Assembly (NCBI RefSeq): GCF_001949145.1
Contig: NW_019091416.1
Location: 1,957,817 to 2,021,816, forward strand
DNA length: 64,000 nt
Origin: Acanthaster planci
Lineage: Eukaryota; Echinodermata; Asteroidea; Valvatida; Acanthasteridae
Direction: 5' to 3'
The position numbers and the translations under genes were made by a program. This document shows positions 21,702-34,760 of the stretch, piece by piece (within the stretch, counting starts at the first letter, position 1; each line of letters starts with the position of its first letter). Below the pieces are notes generated by a model that saw nothing but the letters and a program-made list of their open reading frames with translations, ran no database searches and was not told where the DNA came from.

Positions 21702-24700
21702 ATGGCTGGGAGGATGCTGTTTGCCTTTGCCACAGTATGCATACAGTTAACCAGCCGGTACACTGCTGCAGAGGGTGAGTTTGTACCTCTAATAGGAGCT
21801 GAAGTCAGGGTTCTAGCACTCAGTCACTATTTGTGCCAAATGGCAAATGTTGACAAACTTCGGCTATGATCTTGAGCATATGACTGAAATAAAAGGAACT
21901 GCTCAAAAGATAACATGGCTGCCAAAAAGTCTGTTTAGCTCAAATTTGGGGTGTCGCATCAAGTTTCCAGTCAGACGAATATTTCTGACCACAATTGTCT
22001 GACCGAAGCAGATATGGTAGGATGAACTATCTGAAGGCAATATTTCCCAAAAGTGAAAGTGAAATGTTGTGCGTATTACATTCTGAGTTTATATGTAACC
22101 TCTTGTGACCTTGGTACACCCATACAGTGTAGGTCTGATCAAAAGCTGATAATGCCAGAGTAAAATTGGTCGTGTTGGTGTGTTTTGTCTGATCACTTCA
22201 ATTGTTTGGCCTAATTTCACCCATTGATTTAAACTCTGCAAGCTGGAACTGCACCAGTGTTTTAAGAGCCTCTCTATCTCGTGGCTACATCTTGGGTTTT
22301 CCAGTGCTGTCATTTTGCTAAGGTGCAAACAAATGAAGGAGAACGTGTGTGTTTGTTTTTAATAATGAAGATAATTTCCCGTAGGTTTACTCAAAACTTT
22401 GTCAGCAAGAAAGATCTGAACCACAGTTTGGTCCGAAATTCTTGAGAACCATCTTAAATTAAGTTAGAAATGATAAACCATACAGCTGAAGTCCTGGTCT
22501 TTACGCTTAATGCTCAGAAATGCATTAATTATGTACGGGCACTACAATTATTGGGACGGAAAAGCATTGGGACTGAGAGCATGTTGAACACGTATGGAGT
22601 CCCTGTAACATACATGTAATTGTAACTGCATTGTTTTATGGACAAATGTGTTGTTTTTATCCCAAAAACTCAGTTCCAAAATTCCTAAGTAAGAAAAGGG
22701 CTGGATAAGGCAATGCATCTGATTCTTCAAGAATGTTTGCACCTTTGGGTACTTTTTTGTTCTTTGATAAAGTATTATCTTAAATTATTTCCTTGGGGTT
22801 AGCAAGGTTCATTGCTGATGATAGAAAGATGAATCCAGTCATTGATTCCACGAGAAATGATTCATTCTTGCTTGCTTCATTGGCTATCTCCACTTGAGCA
22901 GCACATGCAGTGACTTTTTTTTGAGGATTTCATTGATTTTCTTCTATCGCAGCTCCCACGCCCAAGGTTTCAATAACAAATGACGGACCAACCATCGTGG
23001 GTGCCACTACGACATTCACAGCAAAGCTCAGCTTTGTCAAGGAAACTCACGAAAACCTACCGAAACCGTTTGTTGGGCGGCAAAAACCTAGCCCCACATT
23101 CTTGTACGAGTATGTTTGGAGCCAGTGGATTTGTGGTCTCCCATCAGTAAGCAAAATTCTTCAAAACAGTACCTGCAATTTTACTCAGACATATGACTGT
23201 TCAGAAGATGTCGGACTCCACACAGTTACTGTCACTGTAAGAAAAAACGATTTCATCCTCAAACCTTTTGTTGTTAGCAACAGCACTTCTTTCCAGATAA
23301 CAGGTAAGAATGAGATATTATTGTCAAGATTTCAGGATGAAATAGGAATGTGCTCTTGCCTCTTCTCATTTGCACAGAGTGGAGAAAACAACGTTCGTTA
23401 TGTGACTGCACGGAATATTACACTGTTAACCACATGAGTGGTGCAGGTTTTGTTGCCCTGTGGTATTCATGCATTCTTTCATTTGATACAAGGGTTAACC
23501 ACTTCCTGCTGGGGCATTTTCCAATGTTGATGATGCTGGGGCGGGATACTTATCTTTTTTTCTGTTTTTCAAAATTCTTTAAAAAATTCCTATCTTCATT
23601 TACTGCACACTTACAAATACGTGAAGGCATGTCTGGTGTCCACTCTAGCCAGACAGACTAAATCTATTGATGCCTGAGTATTTCAGCCAGGCCTGCAGCC
23701 TTGTAAAAAGAGCCCAGATTTTGTGGTGTTATGTAATATTCTTTTGTTCACAAACCTGGCTCAGTGCACTGCTGGCCTCTTTTCAGCAGGGGCCAGATTA
23801 GCGTGCAGTGTTGCTGTGTGGCTTATTGCTGGGGTGGTGGAGCGCTCTTGTCTCGGTGGTAATCCGCTCACTCTAAATGCCCCAAACCGTGGTATACTGT
23901 TTCAAAACAAGTCAGGATTATCTCCACTTTTAAGAGTGAAAAAATGTCCGTAATGCCCAGCAGCCTGGACTTTTGTTCAGAGTACGGTCTTTTGTTACAA
24001 CTTGCCCTGTTCCCTTTGTCCGAGTTCGGAGACCCTGGCCACGCATATATTGCAGATATGTCCGGATCTGGAGTCCCTGGCAGGAAGTGGTTGAAAATGT
24101 TTTGAGCCTCAACAATCTGTCTCCCCCCCAGCCAAATGCTGACAATCCATGTGTCTTTTGTGAAGTAAGAAATACATGTACATGTAAAATTTTGCACTAT
24201 GCATGTACAAATACATGGCCTTGAGCAGACTGCGTCATCCCTGTAGTTAGTGGACATTTGTGTAGAGGTCAAATACCGGTAGTTGGGGACAGCAGAAAAG
24301 AAAGCTGCTCGCTCTGTAAAACTTACTGATTGTATGGCAGTGAATTTAGTCTTGTTAGATGGTGTGGGTTTTATCACACAGGTATGTTTTACTCGAATTT
24401 TTGTTGCCGCTCTGTGATAGAATCTCTCTGGAATTCAGGATTTTGCTTTCTTGAAGTGTTGATGTTTCTTCCCTGTCCTCTTTATCCAGTGTTGGATGAG
24501 AGCTGAGAGACTAGGGGTGTAATATGTCGTGTTACATGTACATTCCAGAGGAGGGGGGGATATCTAGATTTTGAATTTATTGCATCAATGGCTGAGGTTT
24601 TGTTGCTGTAAGTTTTTAGCATTTTGTTTAAAAAGTACAAGATTCACATAATTCACGCTATTTGTTTGAAAATTCTTGAGTTATTGAATGCCCCCCAGAG

Positions 24701-27700
24701 TCACAGCATGTTGTCGTCATTCTTACAGTTCCATCTGCTATGCTCATTGAGATTTCTCTTCATACCCTCAAATTTACCCCTGCCTTAAGTTCAGCAGAGT
24801 TGGCAAATGTTTATTGTTGATGCTGGAGGAATACGTTGTACTCAATGAAAGGAAATCAGCCCTGAGCCACCATTTCAACCCAACTTTTTTTACACCTTGG
24901 ACAGGCAGTTATGCTAGTCCAGTTTTCCAAAAGAGACTGCTATTGTCTTGTAGGCAAACCTTCACTAAATCCTTGGTTGACCCATAGAGCAAGGACACAG
25001 TAATCTAAACTCCTTAGAGCTGTACTACATTATAGGAACCTTTACCATTCTTGCAAATCCCAACACCATATCATAAATTGTGCACATGAACAGGTGGACT
25101 CTGTTTATCCATAGGGTATGCCTAATAAACACAGTCAGTTTACCAGTGCAGTAATCCTCCTGGCAGATTCCAACTGACCTTGGTGTTGGAGTACCCCTAT
25201 GGCTGGTAGGGGATGGTTTGTACACAGTTCCAACATGGTTGTGCCTGCGTGCAAAATACATGCATGACATGTATGTGAGTTGAAGAGTTGTTGGACAGGC
25301 ACACAAATATGCAAATATGACAGGACAGTGCCATCAATATTCATTACTGTGGATGCTGAGGAATGCCGCGTTAGGATCAAATGTCAACGGGTACATGTAG
25401 TTGCTAAATGCAGTTGTAGAATGCTGAAGAAATTGGGTTTTTTTCTGTCACATTTAACAAATCAGTTCTCCACATTCCAAGGCCACAACAATTAACAGTC
25501 CTGAATCCACTGATTTGGATATGATTTTACATACAACCTGGGAGATTATGGTTACTGGCAGATAAGATTTTTCCCATTCTATGAGGTCAAGTTTTCACAC
25601 ATTACATTCACACTTACACCATGCTTCATTGAAAATTTGACATCCTTTAAAAAGCAGTGGACTGTTTACATTTAGGAAACTGCATCTTTATGACTATCTC
25701 GTGACTCTGGTTTAGGTAGTAATGGTTGTGTCATACATGGTACGTATTCTTTGACATTTGAACCATGGGATTGGGAAGAAATCAATTGTTTGTACTGTGC
25801 CCAGAAGTACTGGGACTTTAACCTCTGCTTGGTTGGTGAACAAAAGAAAAAGACAATTGTAAACAAATAAATTCAACTAAAAATACTTCTTTGAGGAGGC
25901 TTTATTTATGTGATAACAGGGTTAAGCACTCAAATCAACTGGAAATGACTTCAGAACTAGTCTGGGCTTCAGCAGATTCTTTAAACCTACGTGGGTCATG
26001 TGACGGAGAGAGCATTCTTTCCTCTTGTTTGGTTTTTTTGGCCCCCCCCCGATCTGCACCTGCAGATATGTGTGCTATAGGCTTGCAAAGGTAATCAGAA
26101 TAAAAAACATTTTTTTTGTACATTGTTTTTAATTGTACCATCTGTGAATACGGGCGATTCACAATAGTGCGCCACCAAGAGTTTGCAACGCATTGGTCAA
26201 TCATAACTCGCGAAATTTGTTGACCCTTTCCAAACGCGCATTAGGTTGACAAATTTCGCACATTGTGATTGGCCAACACATTACAAACTCTTGGTGGCGC
26301 ACTATTGTGAAACGGCCGTATTGGCACCTGTTTTCCTTGCATGGCCATTACAAGAAAATACTGTAGGCTGTACGTCAGAATCCTGAGTGCAAAATTTGTT
26401 ATTTTGAGAACAGCATTTCCTGTGGCCAACATTTACAAAGTTGGTGTCAAAAATAGACAAAACTCTCGGTAACAGGAAGTATTTGGCACATGTACGGTAA
26501 CATGGGCGCTTCTAGAATTACATCATTTAACAATCAATTTAAAAATGACATCAACCAGCAATTCAAAATTAAGAAAAAGCAGGGTTTTCTTCATCTGTTT
26601 CAGTAATCCAATGAAAGGTAGAACAACTTTGACAATTTTCTGTTTAGTCTTTGCTCAAGTGTGTCAGAATTAAGTAGGAAAATCCCACTCTAAATGATTG
26701 TTGAATTATTTTGCAGTGTAGAAGATTGCACAGGTCTTCATGTTTTGAAGTTGAAAAGGATAATTGATTCTAACTTTCCAGAGTTCGTGGGAACAAAATT
26801 AACAATAGGCTTGGGCACATCAGGCATTGCGCTAACTTACGTTTGCTTACGTTTGGCAAAAAAAGCTACTTTTTGCTTACTTTCTGACCTCCGCACGTGC
26901 GCGGTAAATGAGAGAAAACTTTTTCAATCAGAAGAGGGTGCTCTTCACACGCGGCTTTGCGTATACTTCGTATCAAACGCTTTCTAGCTAAGATCAGTTA
27001 AGGTCAGAAAAATTGATAAGGCCCCCCCCAAAATACCTCTGGTTTCGGTTTCCCGACTGACCCTTACTTTTTGGCGCAACCCTAAAATTGTTATCGGTAA
27101 GTTAGAAAAAAAAATTAAAAAATAGAAAAAAATTTAATATTAATGCTGATATCTTTACTGTCTTCTCAAAACACCTACCAACAACCCTTTCTCATGTTAA
27201 AATGCTTGTTTTTATATGTTTTCCTACTTACATTTGCAAGTTTTGAAAAGAAACTTCCATCATTTTCACAATTTCCACTCGTGTTTCACTGTCGCAGTAG
27301 TGTAATTTTGTGTGCAAAGCTCAATGGCATTCACGGTCGGTCGCTTATCGCCCTGTTGTGCAAGCATCACGTTTCCAAAACAGGCCTCGCTAGTGTCCTT
27401 GCCCCAAACCACCAACACTTCTGTTTCCTGATTTGGAAACATGATTTAAAGCAACCTCAGAAATTTCCGGAGGGAGTGAAGTCTTTGGCTGGGAATGAAA
27501 TTCCAGCATTTCCTTAACTGATAAGCATGTCTGACATATCTACATGTAACTGATAAAAATCTGTAGTGTAGTTTGTGGTTTGTCAAAGAAAATACAACTG
27601 TGCACCTGCCAGCCTACACATCATTGGATTCCCAATCTTAGCAGTGCTTAGCAGTTATTAGGTTAATTGTTAATTATAAATTTAATTAAGGTCTAATTAT

Positions 27701-30700
27701 GCAAATTTGTTTGGGTTATCTTTGCCAAGATGCCTGTAAAGAGTAAACAGGTAAAAAGCTACGGTGACCCTGGCAAATACATGTACCCCAATATCTGGCA
27801 AAATTCTGCTCACAACCAACCAGATTATGCCCACATTTACATGTACATGTACATCACTGCCTTGTTACAAATACGGATATTCCCATTGGACATGGAGATA
27901 CATCATGCAATAGGGAAACCTGTAAATGCGGAAATTTCTGTCAGAAATAAACCACTCAGATTGCAAAAGTTCATAAATTACTGGTTATAAAATGACATTT
28001 TAACAACTGCTGGTAAATTTGATGCAAAGATATTTTCCAGAATTAAGTTGAAAATGTTCAGATTTATTGATCATTTAAATTTTGCATCGGTGATAAGTGT
28101 ATTGTTTCCTTCAGTTGAATCACAGGTTTAGACCTGGAGTTTGTGCGAATAACAGTAGACCCATAGTGTTTGAGATTTTAAAACAAAATCCAGCAATGGA
28201 GCATGCATTAAACTATTACTTTTTTTAATGACATTGCATCATTTCTTATCAAAGCATCATTTATTCATTTATTTTGATAGCTGTACTAGTGTTTGAAACA
28301 CATCTTATGGTAAGAGTGTTAAATTCAAATTGGACAGAAATACACGGTTACAGTGTAGCTGGTTTTTCATGAATTTCCTTGATTGGGCAGATTGGTTATC
28401 GCGTGATAACTTTTTCGTATCAAAACATCTGTTTTCTTCTTAATATCTTTAATTTTTGTCCCGTTGATGGGAATTCCTTGTACATGTACTGTTTAAACCT
28501 TCATCTTGTTAAGCCTTTAAGGGCCACTCTTGTCGCTTTCCAACTTTTTGGTCCTTGCTAAAACTGATCTGTTGTGCCATTGATGGAAATTCCTTACAAG
28601 TACTGTTTAAACTTTCAGTTTATCAAGAGTCACATGTGTTAGCTTTCAGACTTTTGGGACATTGAAAAAACTGACTGGATCGGCTGGGCCTATCAATGGC
28701 TTGCTACAGAGCACTATTAATGCGTCTACAGTGGTACCGTGTACATGTGTGTGCTTTATTCTGTCGTGATTTTAAGAATTATTCTGTCTCTTAGGTTAAC
28801 ATGCTCATCGCTGCACTTATGGTCTCCTCCAACAGACAGTAGTATGCCCATAGAGTACAGAAGTGTGATGTCATTTTGAACCGGGGAGTGAAGTGCAAAT
28901 GAGTGGGATACATGTACTTGCGCACGTTGGGTCACATGCTGGTTCTCGCACTAATGTCTTTTACACGCATAAGTGTGCGCATGACATATTCACTTCGGTG
29001 CTCAATACTGCCGAAAAGTGTCATAAAATATCAGGTACATGTAGCTCAAGGCCTTAGCCCTTTTAAGGAAATAACTGTATATGGTGGTGTTGTGGGTTTG
29101 CGTGTACATGTATTGTGTCCAAGTTTGAGGGGAAATGTAGCTTGACTCAAATTGGAAACCTACATAAATTGTATGTCCGAGTATTACAAGTCAGTACACA
29201 GTCTTGGTACATGTATGTTTTTATTCACAGAGCACATAAATGCTGACCTTGTCATCAAGGATGGGGTATCCTGTAACACAACCTTTGGCTTAGAAACTTG
29301 CGACATTGTCGCAACCAATAAATCGGTGGACATGGTGGTCAACATACATGACCCCAGCAACTTCTTCAAAGATGCCACATTGCTGTATCACTGGACATTT
29401 GGAGACGGCTCTGCAGATACCACTATTAATCAGGTGCATTTACAAGTCATTTGAAGCATTTTTGAAAAGTTTTGTGGCGCATAGCATTTAAAGTCTCAAA
29501 ATTTGTCTGTATCATCTAGTCATTGCCATCAGTAAGGTAGTGTAAGAAGTGGGCTGGTGAGAAAAGAGAGGACATCCATGTATACATGCAGGAGATGACC
29601 ACAATCCTAGAACTGTGCAGCAGTGGAAATTTTAAAAGGGGGGTTTGTTGGTGCTGACATAATGGGTATTTGCATGCTTACATTCCTTAACTTGTGACTT
29701 GAAAGCAGGAACTACTCTGTTCTGCATTTTTCTGCGCTTTTAATTAATACACTGTGGTTCTTGGAAAGTTGAAAAATGACCTCGAAAGTTGCATGGTGCT
29801 GTTTGTCAAGACCAAAATGGGAGAGGATCGAATGGTTTCAGTCAAGGGGGGGAAGCCCCCCCCTGCCCACCCTTTCCACCTCCCTGATCAATATTTAAGC
29901 CGCTTTCAGTTCTTAGTAAATGCACTTATTACACCATTTTTCTTGTTCTACGGGTAGCCGGCAGTGTCCCACATGTACAGGAAGCCAGGGCGTTATGGGA
30001 TAATGGTGAACATGACGGCCATCTTTCCCGACAGTAACATCGAGACGAGGCCGCCGAAGACTGGGGATGTCAAGCACAACCTGAAAACAATGGGTGAGGA
30101 GGGCCTTAGGACCAAACCAGTAGAATTAAAAATCCGTTTGACAAAGCAGGGGCCAGTGAGCCATTTCACTATTTCAGCGGTGCTTGCCCGTAATGAAGTG
30201 GGTCTTACGTCATTGGGGAGCAACAGGTACACATGCAGAACGTCAGCCCAACAGTCCAGCCATAAAATGACTTAAGCTCTCTGAACATGTCTGAGGTGGC
30301 ATGACATCAGATGGGTTCTTCTGTGATCGTGCCTTTTTCAAATACCAAACAGGCTTATTTTGGTGTTTTGTAGAATTATTAGATTTGCTGAGCAAGTCAA
30401 ATCATCCTCGGAAGAAATTACAGGCTGCCAGCCGTTACAGTTTTACTAGTTATTGCTTCCATATTTGCTGAGCAATATTGTTAGTTCTATGTACCTTAGG
30501 ACTAAAAGTCATAGATGTGCTCAGGAGAAAATAATGCTTTGTCAGGTCCTATTCTAAGGGGGGAAAAAATCAGCAAGAATCAGTCAGTCAGTCACAGTTA
30601 GTGCATACATTGATCTCTTATTTTTACATAGACAGATTGACCCTGCTTTAAATTTGCTTAACAGCAATCAGGCTTTTTATTTTACACAAGAAATGTTTAA

Positions 30701-32725
30701 AATCGCTCATATTGATGTTACTTGGCAAGTCTGATTTTTGCACTTGAGGGAAATAGTGACAGTTTTCTGTGGACAGGTGAAATTTTTTCTTAATGGGCAA
30801 AATACTCAAAGGCATTAATGGTAAAATGATTGGCAGTTAAATGTTAACTGGTAACTGTTAATTGTAAAACTGTTAGGGGTCACCGACTTTAGGTTTCACT
30901 TTGTTTTGTTTTTTCGTTCTTGACACAGATGCTGTCAGAAATTTGACGATACATGGCAAAGACAATCTTGAAACTGGAGTCAAAGCTACATACAACATAT
31001 CTTGCCTGGCGAGGTACGTACAATTTTGTATTAGTGTCCTCTTACGGCAAGCATGTACCTTTTTTAGTTAATTGTCTACAGTATTATTTTAGCTGAAAAA
31101 TCTAACTTTTGAGAAAGGGAAGATAGAGAGACCAACTTATGCTGTAAAGCTGAAGGCAGAATACCACAAATACTGAGCCTCTTTATTCAATTCAACAGTA
31201 TTTGCATGATAGCTCTTACCACAACCTCATATTTTGTAACACTCCAGGGCCCACCCACGGAGTGATGCTTGGTAGTTGTTATAACGACTACAGCAACAGT
31301 CTGCACAGTGCACTGTGGCTGTTAACGTTTAAGCTCAATACATGGTCCGTTCCTAGACTGACTTTGTGCGTGTGGATCACATTTGCGTCATTCAGAATGT
31401 CTGCAGGTCATTATTTCTTGATTATTGCTATGTTGCACAAAACCAAAAAACATTAGCTCCCTCCGTTTTCTTTTCCCTCACCCTCCAAAGTCTCCCCCTT
31501 GAATTCTGTTGGTTTGTCATCCCTACTACGACCAATGCGATGTCAAAGTACCAATCCAATGACATGAACTGCAACAAGATAATGCTGACCAACCAGACGT
31601 GGTTTGAGGTTGACCATTGGTTCAACACCAGCGGAGGATACAGCATTGGGGTGTATGCGAGAAATGCCATCAGCAATTCAGGTGCCGACAAGAATGTTTA
31701 TGCACAGAGCCGTAAGTATACTTGTACTGTGCGTGATCTAGTTGGTAAAAATTAATCTGATATTACCCAAATCTACTTTTCATTTTCTACCATTTTGAAT
31801 CAAAAAGTCACACACAAAAGCACTCTCCACCAAGCAAAAAAGACCCATGAATGGACAGCATTTTAAACAAGGTGAACACCTGTTTTGTCAAAATGATGTG
31901 CATGAGTGGTTTCTGTATAGAGATGCCATCTTTACTGACTGTGCATACACATTATCAAAAAGTAATGATTTTGACTTCTTTATTTTGTCCTGTGACATTG
32001 ATTTCTGCGTAAAACTTAAGGCTCATTCTGTTACATTCTGTGACTTTTGATTCAGTAACCAAGTTGCTGTGCATGTCAATTTCTTCTTTGTTATAAAGAT
32101 AATCACTTGCTTTGGGGCATGTGCTAGTAAGGGATATTGCAGCATACCTGTGTACAAAAATTGTTTATTTCTGTGGAGTAAATTTTTATGTGTGGCCATT
32201 GACAGAAGTGGCAAGTTTCTTTTGCTGTCCAGTTTAGTAAAGTGTGCACATAAACAGTTGGACGCTGTTCACTTGTGGTATGCCTACTCCCACATGAAAC
32301 ACAGCCAGAGTACCAGTGCAGTACGCAACCTAACAGATTCCAACAAACCATGGTGTTGGAATTCAACTGGTTGGGGGTTTTAGTCACAGTTTTATTTTTC
32401 AAAATGACTCCAACATCAGGAAAATAAGCACTTAACAAATCAAACGGTCTCCCTTTCCGTTGCAGCCAAAAAATCCCAGGAAGTGGTTGGCCTGGTTATT
32501 GGAATCTTCTTTGGCATTGCTGCCTGCTTCCTGTGCGTGGCGGTATTCACCAACTACGTGCGGAATCAGAACCGACCTCACGTGGAGGTCGCCAACTTTG
32601 ACTTTCAGAGGCAGTGGCAGCGCAGCGTGACACTGGGCACAAAAATCCGGCGATTGTTGTTGGGGGGCAGCAGAGCAGAACATTTGCCTCTGTCGCAAGA
32701 TTTCAACAGGAACCACTCAGTTTGA
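21702..32725 (+). CDS. TMEM130: TMEM130-like PKD-domain type I membrane protein
   Basis: Seven exons, 21702-21774, 22953-23303, 29231-29433, 29958-30093, 30929-31013, 31491-31711 and 32466-32725, agree in phase throughout and give 442 residues (human about 435). Residues 1-24 are a signal peptide (MLFAFATVCIQL). Exon 2 starts the PMEL/GPNMB/TMEM130-type N-terminal domain (ITNDGPTIVGA) with N-glycosylation sites such as NSTC and NFT. A PKD domain spans about 165-232, with WTFGDG at 196-201 and PAVSHMYRKPGRY in exon 4. One membrane segment lies near 363-385 (VVGLVIGIFFGIAACFLCV), followed by a basic cytoplasmic tail. The family is secretory-pathway membrane protein; its molecular role is not established. 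PMEL/GPNMB-like is the alternative name, but length and domain order favour TMEM130. Confidence 0.85.
23499..24090. mobile_element. piggyBac-like non-autonomous element, copy 1
   Basis: Ends CCACTTCCTGCTGGGGCAT and CCCTGGCAGGAAGTGG are inverted copies. TTAA precedes the left end (23495-23498) and TTGA follows the right end, so one side of a TTAA target site is mutated. The 592-bp interior is about 90% identical to 35714-36292. There is no transposase domain. Confidence 0.75.
26148..26322. mobile_element. Foldback MITE in TMEM130 intron 2
   Basis: About 80-bp arms, including CACAATAGTGCGCCACCAAG and its inverted copy near 26293-26312, nearly meet in the middle of this 175-bp palindrome. Both outer ends read AATACGG when oriented inward. 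Non-coding. Confidence 0.8.
28461..28675 (+). repeat. Diverged tandem duplication
   Basis: Two adjacent units of about 115 bp share TTGATGGnAATTCCTT, TACTGTTTAAAC and other blocks. They start at about 28461 and 28577. Non-coding, within TMEM130 intron 2. Confidence 0.6.
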
Positions 32726-33892
32726 GGAAAAAATTACTTGGTCAAAGTTAAATTTGACACCAGAATTTCCTCCTCAAAGAGCACTTCATTGAGAGTGTTG
32801 TTTTGTTTTTGGTATATTTCATGCCATAAAAAACTGAAAACGCTCCACAGCAGTTTTTCCTTTATTGTCAAAAGTTCCAGGGAGCAACAAGAAAAAGAAA
32901 GGTTTCCTTGGTAAAACAAGATTAAGAGTTTTTTGAAATGTGCATCAGTTGTGGACAGAGCAATCCGTGCACCATGAAGTGGGATTTTTCATTAGTTTAT
33001 TTTGTGTAAGCTGTGAGCTGTTTTATGATAATATGCATATTGTCCAAAGATCATTTGGATTGACTGAAATGTTGGTTGCTTAAACCAATCACAGCATATC
33101 AGGATCAAGAATTAAGCAAATGTGAAATTGCTTACTGTTACAAAGTCAGATATTAGTTTTGCATGGACGTTGAATACCTCACCACAGGAATTTCAAAAGA
33201 CAGACCTCGCAAAAGGACAGCGGAGAAGGTTAACTTAATCAAAATTAAATTAACCTTTGGAAAACCAGAAAATGCAACAAAAATTAATATACTTACAATA
33301 GACAAAGCATAATGCATTGAAATAATAAAAGGGCTACCGGTATCCAACTGATATGTGTGAAGGGGCATTGCGATCCTTGCGATGCAAGCCTTGCACGACC
33401 ACCACAGCTGGTCTTGGGTCCCACGCAGGAGATGGTAGTCAAGCCAGGCTGACCGTCATGGTCTTGATGGACAGTGGTGAGTGGCAGATCTCAGTCTTGA
33501 GGCGGGCCTCACAGAAAGTCAAGCGACTTGAGGCGACTTGATCTTGGTTTGTCTTGACCGGAATATGGCCCCTTGGGCGTGGGCCACAAGAGCCGCCGAT
33601 GATCGGCGGAATGCTGGATAGCGGCAGCAGATGATATGCCCCTCGTGTGGAGTAAAGCTCTGCTGCAACGACACACCCACGTTTATAAGGGAGACTTTGT
33701 CACAGTGCTAGACCGAAAAGAATGCTATGCATGCAAGGACAGGAAAATATGCTATTCATCTAAGGTGGATGTAACACTTATCTGAAACTTGAAGCTAAGT
33801 GCAAGTCATGGCAGGGATTTAAATTTTTCCACATGTTGTGTATTTGCCTTTGCTCTTGTGTAAGTTTCTACCAGTCTGACACGTACCTATGC

Positions 33893-34130
33893 CTGGGGGG
33901 CATGTGGCTTGGTGGTTAGGGTTTGTAGCTTCTGATCATAGGGTTTGGGGTTCGAATCCAGCTGGTTGCAGCATGTTGTGATCTTGGGCAAGTCACTTTA
34001 CCCCTGTGTGCCTCTCTCCACCCAGGAGTAAATGGGTACCTGTGAGGGCAGACACGGTTATGTTTAGCCGTTTGTGCCAAAATGGCGGCATCAAGCTAGT
34101 ATTATTATACACCCTTAGAGCTAGTGCAGT
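33893..34130 (+). mobile_element. tRNA-derived SINE
   Basis: A-box-like TGGCTTGGTGGTTAGGG and B box GGTTCGAATCC form a tRNA-like head. CTTGGGCAAGTCACTTTACC and AAATGGGTACCTG then follow, a conserved central/3' block seen in several ancient animal SINE superfamilies (CORE/V/Deu/Nin-like; which one I cannot decide). Confidence 0.75.
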
Positions 34131-34558
34131 GAAAGACACGCTCACCAGGAGCAAAATTCTAATGGGATGAATTTAGAGGAAGTTCATGTTTGTTATCTGA
34201 GGATGGACGTAATACTGGAGCATGGCAATACCATGGAACACTGTCATAAACAGGTCAAGGGGTTTTACAAATTCCCCACTCATAACAGGTACTTATACCT
34301 CTTGTTATCAGTAATGGAGAACAAAGAAAAAGAAAGCCTTGGGGCTAAGAATTGTCCTTATTATAATATGACGTATTAACAGTTCTCTTCTTATCGCTGT
34401 TTTACTCTTATGTACCCAGACTTGCCTCAAGGGCAGATGGTCCAAATTTGTGAAATAAGTTTATATGAAATTATAGCCTCTTACCTGTTCCTTTCTGCCC
34501 CGTGTTGTCCCCTCTGTGGAGCAACAAGAGATGGCATGTTTTACATACACGTGGTAAC

Positions 34559-34760
34559 CAGTGTTGTAGTCGAGACCATCACAAGACCAGACAGACACAA
34601 GACCAGCCAGACGTAACGGTGAACAATGACAAAAGAATGCTTCTGATGCAGTTCATTTGAATAGATTGTGGCTTGAATTCAGACTGGAGGTCTTGTGTTG
34701 GTCTTGTGCTGGTCTTGTGTGGTCTTGTGAAGGTCTTAAGTGGTCTTGACTACAACACTG
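34559..34760. mobile_element. hAT-like foldback element, copy 1
   Basis: The ends CAGTGTTGTAGTCGAGACC and GGTCTTGACTACAACACTG are inverted copies. They are flanked by GTGGTAAC (34551-34558) and GTAGTAAC (34761-34768), an 8-bp target duplication with one mismatch. The interior has AAGACCAG and GGTCTTGTG repeats. An 8-bp duplication and CAG-starting ends are typical of hAT elements. Confidence 0.8.

Larger units (their letters stand above)
23304..29230 (+). other. TMEM130 intron 2 (5.9 kb)
   Basis: Non-coding. It contains a piggyBac-like MITE (23499-24090), a foldback (26148-26322), a diverged tandem duplication (about 28461-28675), and near 25082-25215 a dispersed repeat that is also found near 32250-32370. 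No additional in-phase exon is needed, because exons 2 and 3 join correctly. Confidence 0.6.

Noticed and set aside
23868-24377. Minus-strand open frame with a similar frame at 35964-36257
   Set aside because: The similarity follows from both lying in copies of the same piggyBac-like MITE; no transposase or other domain is seen and one copy has indels.
26694-27517. Two plus-strand open frames of 97 and 124 codons in TMEM130 intron 2
   Set aside because: Flanking TMEM130 exons join in phase without them and neither shows a known domain; likely repeat-derived.
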